Source: Opitutus sp. (GTDB lineage Bacteria > Verrucomicrobiota > Verrucomicrobiia > Opitutales > Opitutaceae). Taken from it: a stretch of 53,967 nucleotides of DNA. This document shows, one piece after another, positions 24,414 to 32,396 of the stretch (its first letter is position 1; every line of letters begins with the position of its first letter). The stretch lies in NCBI GenBank assembly GCA_009695305.1, contig SIBG01000018.1, forward strand, positions 1 through 53,967, given 5' to 3'. A program made the translations under genes and the position numbers. The notes beneath the pieces are model-generated. The model made no database searches. It was not told the origin of the DNA and saw only the letters and a program-made list of their open reading frames with translations.

Positions 24414-26057
24414 CTAGCGAAGAGTAACGGCGAACAGCTCCGCGTTTTCGAGGTGGACGCGCACGAGATAGCGGCCCGCGGGGAGGTCGCGGAGCGATTT
24501 CGCTTTCCACGCCGCCCGTAATTCGAGCCCGTCGGCCGCGATCGGCACCGCGTCGTCCTTCGTGAAGCCACGCAGCCGGTAGCCGTCTTCGTCGAGCAAT
24601 TCGACGCGAATTTTTCCCTTCGCGGCATCCGCGTTGAGCAAGATGTCCCTCGCACCCGTCAGGTCGATCGGTTTCAGCGTGACCTGGCCGATGGTGTTGG
24701 CGGGCCCGGGCCCGAGCTTGCCGTCCGGGCCGGCCTTGGGTTGCGGCGCCGGGTTGCGCACGCTGCTCGCGGGGTCGGGCAGCACGGCCACGAAGCGATC
24801 GCGCCGCGTCGAGGCGTAGCCGATGCCGCTGAAATAATCCTTCGAGCCGATCTTCTGGCGATCGAAGCCGACTCCGCCGATGGCGGTGCCGCGGTAGGCG
24901 CCGAAGTAAAAGCGAATCTCGTCGCCGACGACGATGGGCGTCGAGTTGCTGAACAGCGACCCGGCGTCGAACACCGCCCCCGCACCGCGCGCGACGATCG
25001 GCACGCTCGCAAACGAACGATCCCAGCGAAAGCCGTCGCGGCTGCTGATGAGCTCGAGATCGATGGTGCCGGCGCGCCGGTCGAGCACCTGGTTGAGCGA
25101 CAGATACTGCCCGTTGTAGAAAAAGGCCGGGGAGGTGTGAAACTCCAGCATCGGCGGATCGCGATCGTTCGGCGTGAGCACGAGTTCCGGCTTCGACCAC
25201 TGCAGGAAGTCCTTGCTCTGGCTGCGGCCCATCGCGTGCTTCCAGGACAGCCCGCCGTCCGGCCCGGGAATCCACATCTTGCCGTAGATCACGTAGGCCT
25301 CGTGCCGCGGATCGTAGAGCACGTCGGCGGCATCCGACATCGACAGCGGCACGGCCCACTTTTTCCGCACGGTGCCGTTGGCGGCCTTCTCCTCGGACAT
25401 GATGCGCTCGCCTTGCAATGGCGCCTGGATGCCCTTGGCGCCGTAGCCGGATTTGAGCACCATGCGGCCGTGCTTCGTCCAGCGGATGCCGTCGGGCGAA
25501 AACGCCACGTGCGTGCCCGAACCGCGCTCCTCCTCCGTGCCGATCGACCAATCGTAGTAAACCATCTTGTAGCGCCGGGCGGGATCCGTCTCGCGCTCGT
25601 CGAAGAGCACCGAACAGCAGTAACGGCTGCTGTAGCCGCCGCTGCCCACGAGCACGATGTTCGTCTCCTTCTCCTCGTAGAAGGGAAACAGCCCGACGTT
25701 CGGCTTCGTCCACACGATGCCGTCCGGCGATTCGGCGTAGGCGACGGTGTTTTCGAGCGTTCGATCGCCCTTCCGCTGGTTGTAGGCCTGATACCAAAGC
25801 TGAAACTTTCCGGTCTTGGGGTCGCGATAGACGCTCGTCCACGCGATTGAGCCGGCCTCCCACGGCTTGTCGGGCGCAATGACAGGGTTGCCCGCAAATT
25901 TCTGCATCGGCACAATCTTCCGCGTGACGCCGGCGCGGTAGAGCACGTCCTCGTCGTCGACGAAGAGGATGGTGCGCGGGAGCGAGGCCGCCGTCGCGTG
26001 CTCGACGCCGAGGCCCGCACATGCGAGCACGGCGAGGAGGGAAAGCGATTTCGTCAT
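24414..26057 (-). CDS. Secreted beta-propeller paralogue 7 (type I)
   Basis: A 547-residue paralogue. Its signal peptide (MTKSLSLLAVLACAGLG) is unlike those of the flanking copies and lacks the palindrome. Motifs are FVDDEDVLYRAG, WTSVYRDPKTGKFQLWYQ, YAESPDGIVWTKP, RRYKMVYYDW, AFSPDGIRWTK, GRSQSKDFLQWSKP and LEFHTSPAFFYNGQY. A proline/glycine-rich insertion (NPAPQPKAGPDGKLGPG) precedes the C-terminal sandwich. The last ~55 residues match paralogue 8 almost exactly, so this gene looks mosaic: its own N-terminus, shared C-terminus. Secreted hydrolase-like; substrate unknown. Confidence 0.8.
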   Translation of the reverse strand: MTKSLSLLAVLACAGLGVEHATAASLPRTILFVDDEDVLYRAGVTRKIVPMQKFAGNPVIAPDKPWEAGSIAWTSVYRDPKTGKFQLWYQAYNQRKGDRTLENTVAYAESPDGIVWTKPNVGLFPFYEEKETNIVLVGSGGYSSRYCCSVLFDERETDPARRYKMVYYDWSIGTEEERGSGTHVAFSPDGIRWTKHGRMVLKSGYGAKGIQAPLQGERIMSEEKAANGTVRKKWAVPLSMSDAADVLYDPRHEAYVIYGKMWIPGPDGGLSWKHAMGRSQSKDFLQWSKPELVLTPNDRDPPMLEFHTSPAFFYNGQYLSLNQVLDRRAGTIDLELISSRDGFRWDRSFASVPIVARGAGAVFDAGSLFSNSTPIVVGDEIRFYFGAYRGTAIGGVGFDRQKIGSKDYFSGIGYASTRRDRFVAVLPDPASSVRNPAPQPKAGPDGKLGPGPANTIGQVTLKPIDLTGARDILLNADAAKGKIRVELLDEDGYRLRGFTKDDAVPIAADGLELRAAWKAKSLRDLPAGRYLVRVHLENAELFAVTLR

Positions 26058-26079
26058 GATTTGATGGGGAGAAAGAATC

Positions 26080-27732
26080 TTATCGGAGAGTGCAGGCGAA
26101 CAGCCGGGCTCGATCGAGGTGGAGGCGGAGGAGATAGCGGCCGGGCGGCAGGTCGGAGAGCCGGCGCTCCCGCCACGCCGCGGCGAGCGCGAGACCGTCG
26201 CCGCGCAGGGGCACCGCCTCGTCGCGAGTAAAACCGCGCACGCGGTAGCCGTCTTCGTCAAGGATCTCGACCCGCACGGCTCCCGCCGCAGCATCCGCAT
26301 TCACCGTGATCGCCGTCACACCGCGCAAGTCGAGCGGGCGCAGCGTGACCTGGCCGAGGTGATTGGTTACAACGGGGCCCGCGGCGGCGCCGGGCGTGGG
26401 ATTCGCGTTGCTCACCCGGCTGCGTAGATCGGGTTCGACGCTGACGAAACGGTCGCGGCGGATGCTCGCGAGCCCCACGCCGCTGAAAATATCGTCGGAG
26501 CCGATCACCTGCTGATCGAAGCCCACGCCGCCGGTCGACGAACCGCGGCGGGCGCTGTAATAGAAGCGAATCTCCTCCGGCAGCACGATCGGCGTGCAGT
26601 TGCTCTTCACGGAGCCCGCATCGAACACTCGGCCCTCGCCGCGCGGAAAGACCGGAAGGTTGGCGAAGTCGCGTTCCCAGCGCAGCCCGTCGCGGCTGCT
26701 CATCAACTCGAGATCGATGCTGCCCGCGGCGCGATCCATGATCTGGTTCAGCGAGAAATACTGGCCGTTGTAGCAGAAGACCGGCGAGGTGTGAAATTCG
26801 AGCATGGGCGGATCGCGGTCGTTCGTGGTGAGCACCAGTTCCGGCTTGCTCCACTGCCGAAGGTCGCGGCTCTCGGTCCGGCCCATCGCGTGTTTCCAAG
26901 ACAGCCCGCCGTCCGGACCGGGAATCCACATCTTGCCGTAGAGCACATAGGTTTCGCGCCGCGGATCGAAGATGAGATCGGCCGCATCGGACATCGTCAT
27001 CGGCGAACGCCAGGTCTTCCGCACGCTGCCGTCCTTGAGTTTTTCCTCGAAATAATCGCCCTCGTCGCGGAAGGGCGCCGGCGGTCCCTTGGCGCCGTAG
27101 GCGGTCTTGATCACGAGCCCGCCCTCCTTCGTCCAGCGAATGCCGTCGGAAGAAAACGCGAAATGCGTGCCCGCGCCGTCGCGTTCGCGCTCGCCGGCCG
27201 CCCAGTCGTAATAGGCCATTTTGTAGCGCAGCGCCGGATCGCGCTCGCCCGGCTCGATCAACACGGAGCAGCAATACCGGTCGCCCAGCCCGCCGTTGCC
27301 GATCATCACGATGTTCGTCGCCCGCTCGCCGTAGAACGGAAACAAGCCGAGGTCGGGTTTGTCCCAGTGCAGCCCATCCTCCGATTCCGCGTAGCACACG
27401 ACATGCTTGAATCGCTTGTCCTCGTCCTTCCGCGACGGCGCCCGCGCCTGATACCACATTTGGAAACGCCCCGTGGCCGGACTGCGGCCGACGCTCATCC
27501 AGCCGATGGTCGATTCCCACGGCTTGGTGGGCCGGAGCACCGGATTGCCGGGCGCTTTGGCGAACGCCCCGATGCGCTTGATCGTGCCCGGCCGGTAGAG
27601 CACATCGGCATCGTCGACAAAGAGAATTGTGCGGGGGTTTTGCGCCGCGGCGGCCGCGACGCAAAACCAAAGCGCAGGCACGAAAAGAAACCCGCGACGA
27701 GCAACTGAGCGGCGGAACACGCGAAGGTTCAT
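26080..27732 (-). CDS. Secreted beta-propeller paralogue 6 (type I)
   Basis: A 550-residue paralogue starting MNLRVFRRSVARRG, with a signal peptide ending in LWFCVAAAAAQ. Motifs: FVDDADVLYRPGT, YAESEDGLHWDKP, RRYKMAYYDW-type block (written LRYKMAYYDW), FSSDGIRWTK, GRTESRDLRQWSKP, LEFHTSPVFCYNGQY and SSRDGLRWER. Its first codons closely resemble those of the type II gene at 29288-30844, while the rest is type I, so exchange of 5' ends between copies is likely. It starts 7 bp after its upstream neighbour and ends 22 bp before the next. Presumed periplasmic glycan-active propeller. Confidence 0.8.
   Translation of the reverse strand: MNLRVFRRSVARRGFLFVPALWFCVAAAAAQNPRTILFVDDADVLYRPGTIKRIGAFAKAPGNPVLRPTKPWESTIGWMSVGRSPATGRFQMWYQARAPSRKDEDKRFKHVVCYAESEDGLHWDKPDLGLFPFYGERATNIVMIGNGGLGDRYCCSVLIEPGERDPALRYKMAYYDWAAGERERDGAGTHFAFSSDGIRWTKEGGLVIKTAYGAKGPPAPFRDEGDYFEEKLKDGSVRKTWRSPMTMSDAADLIFDPRRETYVLYGKMWIPGPDGGLSWKHAMGRTESRDLRQWSKPELVLTTNDRDPPMLEFHTSPVFCYNGQYFSLNQIMDRAAGSIDLELMSSRDGLRWERDFANLPVFPRGEGRVFDAGSVKSNCTPIVLPEEIRFYYSARRGSSTGGVGFDQQVIGSDDIFSGVGLASIRRDRFVSVEPDLRSRVSNANPTPGAAAGPVVTNHLGQVTLRPLDLRGVTAITVNADAAAGAVRVEILDEDGYRVRGFTRDEAVPLRGDGLALAAAWRERRLSDLPPGRYLLRLHLDRARLFACTLR
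27636..27668. repeat. 15-bp inverted repeat in signal-peptide codons (paralogue 6), one mismatch
   Basis: Arms as at 22573-22605 with a CGG spacer; the right arm has one change (CCGCGACGC instead of CCGCGGCGC), which corresponds to the FCVAAAAAQ variant of the signal peptide. Confidence 0.8.
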
Positions 27733-27739
27733 CGGGATT

Positions 27740-29278
27740 TCACTGAAGCGTCACCGCAAACACCTCGGCGTTTTCGAGGTGCAGGCGGAGCTGGTAGGAG
27801 CCAGCCGGGATGACGCCCGTGGGGGCGGTTTTCCAGACGACACGGTGGCGCAGGCCGTCGGTTGTGATGGGGACGGCGTCGTCCTTGGTGAAGCCAGGGA
27901 GGCGGTAGCCGCGTTCGTTCAGCAATTCGACGCGGAGCGCACCGCCCGCGGCGTTGGCGTTGACCGTGAGCGTCGCGCCGGCGCGCAGCGCGCGCGGCTT
28001 CAGCGTGACGTGGCCGATTTTCTCCAGCGGGCGCACACCGGCGAAACGATCGCGCGGAAGCGTGGCGAGGCCGATGCCGCTCTTCGGCACGTTCGTCTTA
28101 CCATCCCAGGGATACGGGTTCTGGCCAAACTTCCACGGGTGCTGGTAGGCGGCGTAGTAAAACCGGATTTCGCCCTCGAGGACGATTGGCGTTGAGTTGC
28201 TCCAAATGCGGCCGGCGTCGAACTGCGAAGCTTCGCCAACGGGAATGAACGGTGTGCCGCGAAACGGCCGCGTCCACGCGATGCCGTCATGGCTCACCGC
28301 GAGCTCGATCGGCTGGAGCCCGTGGGTTTCGTAGTCGGCCACCTGCAGCAGCGCGAAGTAGACGCCGTGGTCGATGAACACCGGCGCGCCGTGCAATTGC
28401 ACGCCATTGCGCGTGCTGCCGTATTTCCCTGGCTCCACCCCGTCGTGTTCATCCGGCGCCATCATGAGCTGCGGCGCCGACCAGTGAATGAAGTCAGTGC
28501 TCTCGGTCCGCATGATCGCGCGCTTCCACCAGATTTTTCCGTCGGGCGCGTCGATCCAGCCCTTCGAGTAGACGAGGTAGGCGCGGCGCAGGGAATCGAA
28601 GGTGACATCGAGCACGTCGCCGACCGAGTTGAGTGCGCCCCACGGATATTGCTCGCCGACGAGCGGCGGATCTTGCGTGCGGCCGTAGCTGCCGAGCAGC
28701 GCGAGGCTCGGGTGCTTCGTCCAGTGGACGCCGTCGGGCGAAAACGCGACGAACATGCCGCCATTCGGTCCGCGATGATCGGTCGGATGCGCAAACGGCC
28801 CCGCAAATTCCGGGAGCGACAGATACACCATCTTGTAGCGCCGCGCGGGATCGCCGGCACCCGGCGGATCGACCACCACGGACGCGCCGTAGTGATCGGG
28901 GCTTTCGAGCACGATGTTGGGCGCCGGATTGCCCTTGCGCGCGATGAGCCCGAGTGCCGGCTCATTCCACTTCAAGCCGTCGTCAGACTCGGCGTAGGCG
29001 ACGACACAGCCGGCGCCTCCCAGTTGATACCACATCTGGCAACGCCCCGTGGCCGGGTCGCGATACAGCGAGCAATAACCAACCTGATTGCGCAACTGCG
29101 GGCCAACGACGAGCGGATTGGCGGGATGGCGCACGGGCGAGCGCAGCACGCGTTTCGTGCCGGATCGGTAATAGACGTCGTGATCGTCGACGAGCAGGAT
29201 GGTCTGAGGATCGGCTCCGCGCAGAACGCCGGGGCCAAGGAGCAACACGCCAGTCAGAAAGGAGCGCACGGAGTGCAT
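27740..29278 (-). CDS. Secreted beta-propeller paralogue 5 (type II)
   Basis: A 512-residue paralogue of the second type. After a signal peptide (FLTGVLLLGPGVLRGA) come LVDDHDVYYRSGTKR, YRDPATGRCQMWYQ, YAESDDGLKWNEP, DPARRYKMVYLS, AFSPDGVHWTK, RTESTDFIHWSAP, VQLHGAPVFIDHG and SHDGIAWTRPFRG. Type II members carry LQV-D-ET-G--PIELA where type I have LNQ-LDR--GTID-EL. The last ~130 residues are nearly identical to those of the gene at 30852-32381. Start 29278 lies 9 bp after the upstream stop. Role as for the other copies: probably a secreted glycan hydrolase or binding protein. Confidence 0.8.
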   Translation of the reverse strand: MHSVRSFLTGVLLLGPGVLRGADPQTILLVDDHDVYYRSGTKRVLRSPVRHPANPLVVGPQLRNQVGYCSLYRDPATGRCQMWYQLGGAGCVVAYAESDDGLKWNEPALGLIARKGNPAPNIVLESPDHYGASVVVDPPGAGDPARRYKMVYLSLPEFAGPFAHPTDHRGPNGGMFVAFSPDGVHWTKHPSLALLGSYGRTQDPPLVGEQYPWGALNSVGDVLDVTFDSLRRAYLVYSKGWIDAPDGKIWWKRAIMRTESTDFIHWSAPQLMMAPDEHDGVEPGKYGSTRNGVQLHGAPVFIDHGVYFALLQVADYETHGLQPIELAVSHDGIAWTRPFRGTPFIPVGEASQFDAGRIWSNSTPIVLEGEIRFYYAAYQHPWKFGQNPYPWDGKTNVPKSGIGLATLPRDRFAGVRPLEKIGHVTLKPRALRAGATLTVNANAAGGALRVELLNERGYRLPGFTKDDAVPITTDGLRHRVVWKTAPTGVIPAGSYQLRLHLENAEVFAVTLQ

Positions 29279-29287
29279 GGTGGGGGA

Positions 29288-30844
29288 CTAGTTCACCGTG
29301 AGCGCAAACACCTCGGCGGCCCCTTCGAGGTGCAGGCGGATAAGGTAGGAACCCGCCGGCGGTGTCCCCGCGTTTTTCCAAGTGAGCTTGTGGCGCAAGC
29401 CGTCGGAGGCGATCGGCACGGCGTCCGCCTCCGTGAAATCGCGCACGCGGTAACCGCTTTCCGTGAGCAGCTCCGCCCGCACGCTGCCCGCCGAGGCATC
29501 CGCGTTGAGCGTGAGGCTGGCCCCCGCCTGAACCGCGATCGGCTTCAAAGTAATCTGCCCGCGAGTTTCGATCGGCCGCACGCCGGCGAACCGGTCGCGC
29601 GGCACCGTTGCCAGACCGATGCCCGTCGGGCTGCGGGCGAGATCGCCATTCCACAGACCGGAGTAGGCGCCGTAGTAAAAGCGAATTTCGTCTTCCAGCA
29701 CCACGGGCGTGGAATTGGACCAAATGCATCCGCCGTCGAAATCCGCGCGGCGATGCGTGACGTCGATGAACGGCTTCGCGCGAAACGGCCGCTGCCAGTT
29801 CAAGCCGTCGCGGCTAATCGCAAGCTCGGACGGCATCTCCCCGGTGGTCTCGCCATCCATCACCTGCAGCAGCGAAAAGTAGGCGCCCTCGTGCCAGAAA
29901 ACCGGGCCACTGTGAAGCTGCACGCCCCGGCGGTTGGGATGCACCTTACCCACGGGCGGGAGATACTCGACGCCGGAGCCGTCGAACTCGTCCGGCATCA
30001 TCACGAGTTGTGGCGCCGACCACGTGACGAAGTCCTTGCTTTCCGTGCGCGCGACGGCGCGTTTCCAAAACATCTTTCCATCGGGCCCGTCCGTCCAGGT
30101 CTTCGAATAGATGGCGAAGACGCCTCGCACCGGATCGTGGAGCACGTCGATCACATCGGCCACCGCGACGGCGATGGAGGCGTGATCGTAAACCGGATCC
30201 CCGGCGAAGGGCGGAGCGGCGCTCTTTCCTCCGCTGCCCCGGAGCAGCAAGGACTGCGGATGCTTTTCCCAGTGGATGCCGTCCGGCGAGAACGCCACGG
30301 CGAGCCCGTGCGGTTTCGTGCCGTCAGGCCGCTGGATTTGCTCGAAATGTGCGAGCTTGTAGCGGCGGGACGCATCGGGGTCGCGCGGATCGAAAACCAC
30401 TGATGCACAGTAGCGACCCGCGGTGGGAGCCAACACGATGTTCGTTTCCTTGATCTCGCCATGTGGAAAAAGCCCCAAGGCCGGCTTGCGCCACCGGACG
30501 CCGTCGTCGGACTCGGCGTAGCAAACCGCACTGGCCTCGGGGCTGCGACTCGTCGCGGCTTGATACCACATCTGATAACGCCCACTGACCGGGTCGCGAT
30601 GCACGGTGTTGTAGGCAATGGTAAGTTCCCACGGTTTGTCCGCCGGAATGACCGGATTCTGCGCGTGCTTCACCGCCGGATGCAGCAAGCGTTTCGTGCC
30701 GGCACGGTAGAGAATATCGTGGTCGTCGACAAAGAGGAGCGTGCGAGGGTTTTGCGCCGCGGCGGCCGCGGCGCAAAACCAAAGCGCTGGCGCGAGAAGA
30801 AACCGGCGACGAGCGATGGAGCAACGGAGCAGACGGAGGTTCAT
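29288..30844 (-). CDS. Secreted beta-propeller paralogue 4 (type II body)
   Basis: A 518-residue paralogue. The N-terminus (MNLRLLRCSIARR and a signal peptide ending LWFCAAAAAAQ) is of the kind found in type I copies, but the mature part is type II: FVDDHDILYRAGTKR, VHRDPVSGRYQMWYQ, YAESDDGVRWRKP, RRYKLAHFE, AFSPDGIHWEK, RTESKDFVTWSAP and VQLHSGPVFWHEG. The C-terminal sandwich ends in EVFALTVN. This looks like a chimera made by recombination between array members. It lies 7 bp after its upstream neighbour. The signal region carries the perfect palindrome. Confidence 0.8.
   Translation of the reverse strand: MNLRLLRCSIARRRFLLAPALWFCAAAAAAQNPRTLLFVDDHDILYRAGTKRLLHPAVKHAQNPVIPADKPWELTIAYNTVHRDPVSGRYQMWYQAATSRSPEASAVCYAESDDGVRWRKPALGLFPHGEIKETNIVLAPTAGRYCASVVFDPRDPDASRRYKLAHFEQIQRPDGTKPHGLAVAFSPDGIHWEKHPQSLLLRGSGGKSAAPPFAGDPVYDHASIAVAVADVIDVLHDPVRGVFAIYSKTWTDGPDGKMFWKRAVARTESKDFVTWSAPQLVMMPDEFDGSGVEYLPPVGKVHPNRRGVQLHSGPVFWHEGAYFSLLQVMDGETTGEMPSELAISRDGLNWQRPFRAKPFIDVTHRRADFDGGCIWSNSTPVVLEDEIRFYYGAYSGLWNGDLARSPTGIGLATVPRDRFAGVRPIETRGQITLKPIAVQAGASLTLNADASAGSVRAELLTESGYRVRDFTEADAVPIASDGLRHKLTWKNAGTPPAGSYLIRLHLEGAAEVFALTVN
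30748..30780. repeat. Perfect 15-bp inverted repeat in signal-peptide codons (paralogue 4)
   Basis: Same arms as at 22573-22605 with a CGG spacer. The palindrome is present although the body of this gene belongs to the other subtype. Confidence 0.85.
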
Positions 30845-30851
30845 GGAGATT

Positions 30852-32381
30852 TCATTGGAGCGTCACCGCAAAGACCTCGGCGTTTTCGAGGTGCAGGCGG
30901 AGCTGGTAGGAGCCAGCCGGGACGGCGCCCGAGGGGGCGGTTTTCCAGACGACGCGGTGGCGCAGTCCGTCGGTGGTGATGGGGACGGAGTCGTCCTTGG
31001 TGAAACCGGGGAGGCGGTAGCCGCGCTCGTTGAGCAACTCGACGCGGAGCGCACCGCCCGCGGCGTTGGCGTTGACCGTGAGCGTCGTGCCCGCCCGAAG
31101 TGCGCGCGGCTTCAGCGTGACGTGGCCGAGCTTTTCGAGCGGTCGCACGCCGGCGAAACGATCGCGTGGGAGCGTGGCGAGGCCGAAGCCGCTCTTCGGG
31201 ATGTTCGTCTTCGTGTCCCACGGGTAGGGATTTTTTCCGAACTGCCACGGATGCTGGTAGGCGCCGTAATAGAAGCGGATTTCGTCCTCGAGGATGACCG
31301 GAGTGGCGTTGCTCCAGATCCTGCCGGCGTCGAACTGTGAACTCTCCCCCGTCGGGAAAAACGGCGTGCCGCGAAACGGTCGCGTCCACGCGAGGCCATC
31401 GCGGCTCAAGGCGAGCTCGATCGGCTGGAGACCGTGCGTCTCGAAATCGGCCACCTGCATCAGCGCAAAATAAATCCCCTCGTGCACGAAGACCGGCGCC
31501 CCGTGCAACTGCACGCCCTTGCGCGTGCCGCCGTATTCCCACGGTCGCACCCCGTCGTGCTCGTCCGGCGCCATCACCAGTTGCGGGGCGGACCAAGTCA
31601 CGAAGTCGCGACTCTCCGTCCGCGTAATGGCGCGTTTCCAGAAAATTTTCCCATCGGGCGCATCGATCCACGCCTTGGCATACACCGCGTAGACTTTCCG
31701 CAGCGGATCATACACGGCGTCGAGAACGTCGCTCACGGAATTGATTTCGCCGAAGGGATACTTCGGCCCGCCAGCCAGCGGCGGATCTTCCGAGCGACCG
31801 TAGGCGCCGCGGAGCGCCGGGCCGGGCAATTTGGTCCACTTGATGCCGTCGGGCGAAAACGCGACGAACATGCCGCCATTCGGGCCGCGCGGATCCTTCG
31901 GATCGGCGGTCGCTTTATCCGCCGGCGGGATGGACCAATAGACCATCTTGTAGCGCCGGGCCGGATCGCCCGCCCCCGGCGGATCGACGATCACCGCCGC
32001 GCCATAGTGCTCGATGCTGGTGAGAACGATGTTGGGCGTCGGAATGCCTTTCCAGGCGATCAATCCGAGGTTCGGCACGTTCCATTTGATGCCATCCTCC
32101 GACTCCGCATAACATGTCACGCAATCGCCGCCCCCGAGCTGATACCACATCTGGTAGCGACCGGTGGCGGGATTGCGGTAAACCGTGCAATAACCGAACT
32201 GGTTGCGGGGCTCCGGCCCCACGACGAGGGGATTCGCCGGATGGCGCACCGGCGAATGGAGGATGCGCTTGGTGCCGGAGCGGTAATAAACGTCGTGATC
32301 GTCAACGAGCAGGATCGTTTCGGCGGCAGACGCGGAGATGGCGGCGAGCAGGGCCGCGGCGAGGAGGGAGATTATTTTCAT
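30852..32381 (-). CDS. Secreted beta-propeller paralogue 3 (type II)
   Basis: A 509-residue paralogue with signal peptide MKIISLLAAALLAAISASA and type II motifs LVDDHDVYYRSGTKR, YRNPATGRYQMWYQ, YAESEDGIKWNVP, RRYKMVYWS, AFSPDGIKWTK, RTESRDFVTWSAP, VQLHGAPVFVHEG and SRDGLAWTRPFRG. Its C-terminal region almost duplicates that of paralogue 5, and its 3' end plus the start of the next gene are repeated about 3.1 kb further on. A 15-bp spacer follows the upstream gene. Probably acts in the periplasm or at the cell surface. Confidence 0.8.
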   Translation of the reverse strand: MKIISLLAAALLAAISASAAETILLVDDHDVYYRSGTKRILHSPVRHPANPLVVGPEPRNQFGYCTVYRNPATGRYQMWYQLGGGDCVTCYAESEDGIKWNVPNLGLIAWKGIPTPNIVLTSIEHYGAAVIVDPPGAGDPARRYKMVYWSIPPADKATADPKDPRGPNGGMFVAFSPDGIKWTKLPGPALRGAYGRSEDPPLAGGPKYPFGEINSVSDVLDAVYDPLRKVYAVYAKAWIDAPDGKIFWKRAITRTESRDFVTWSAPQLVMAPDEHDGVRPWEYGGTRKGVQLHGAPVFVHEGIYFALMQVADFETHGLQPIELALSRDGLAWTRPFRGTPFFPTGESSQFDAGRIWSNATPVILEDEIRFYYGAYQHPWQFGKNPYPWDTKTNIPKSGFGLATLPRDRFAGVRPLEKLGHVTLKPRALRAGTTLTVNANAAGGALRVELLNERGYRLPGFTKDDSVPITTDGLRHRVVWKTAPSGAVPAGSYQLRLHLENAEVFAVTLQ

Positions 32382-32396
32382 TGGGTCGGCGTTACC

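Noticed and set aside
22561..30780. Palindromes as intrinsic terminators or a CRISPR array
   Set aside because: They lie within coding sequence, lack a T-run and are 1.7-3.4 kb apart, unlike either feature.
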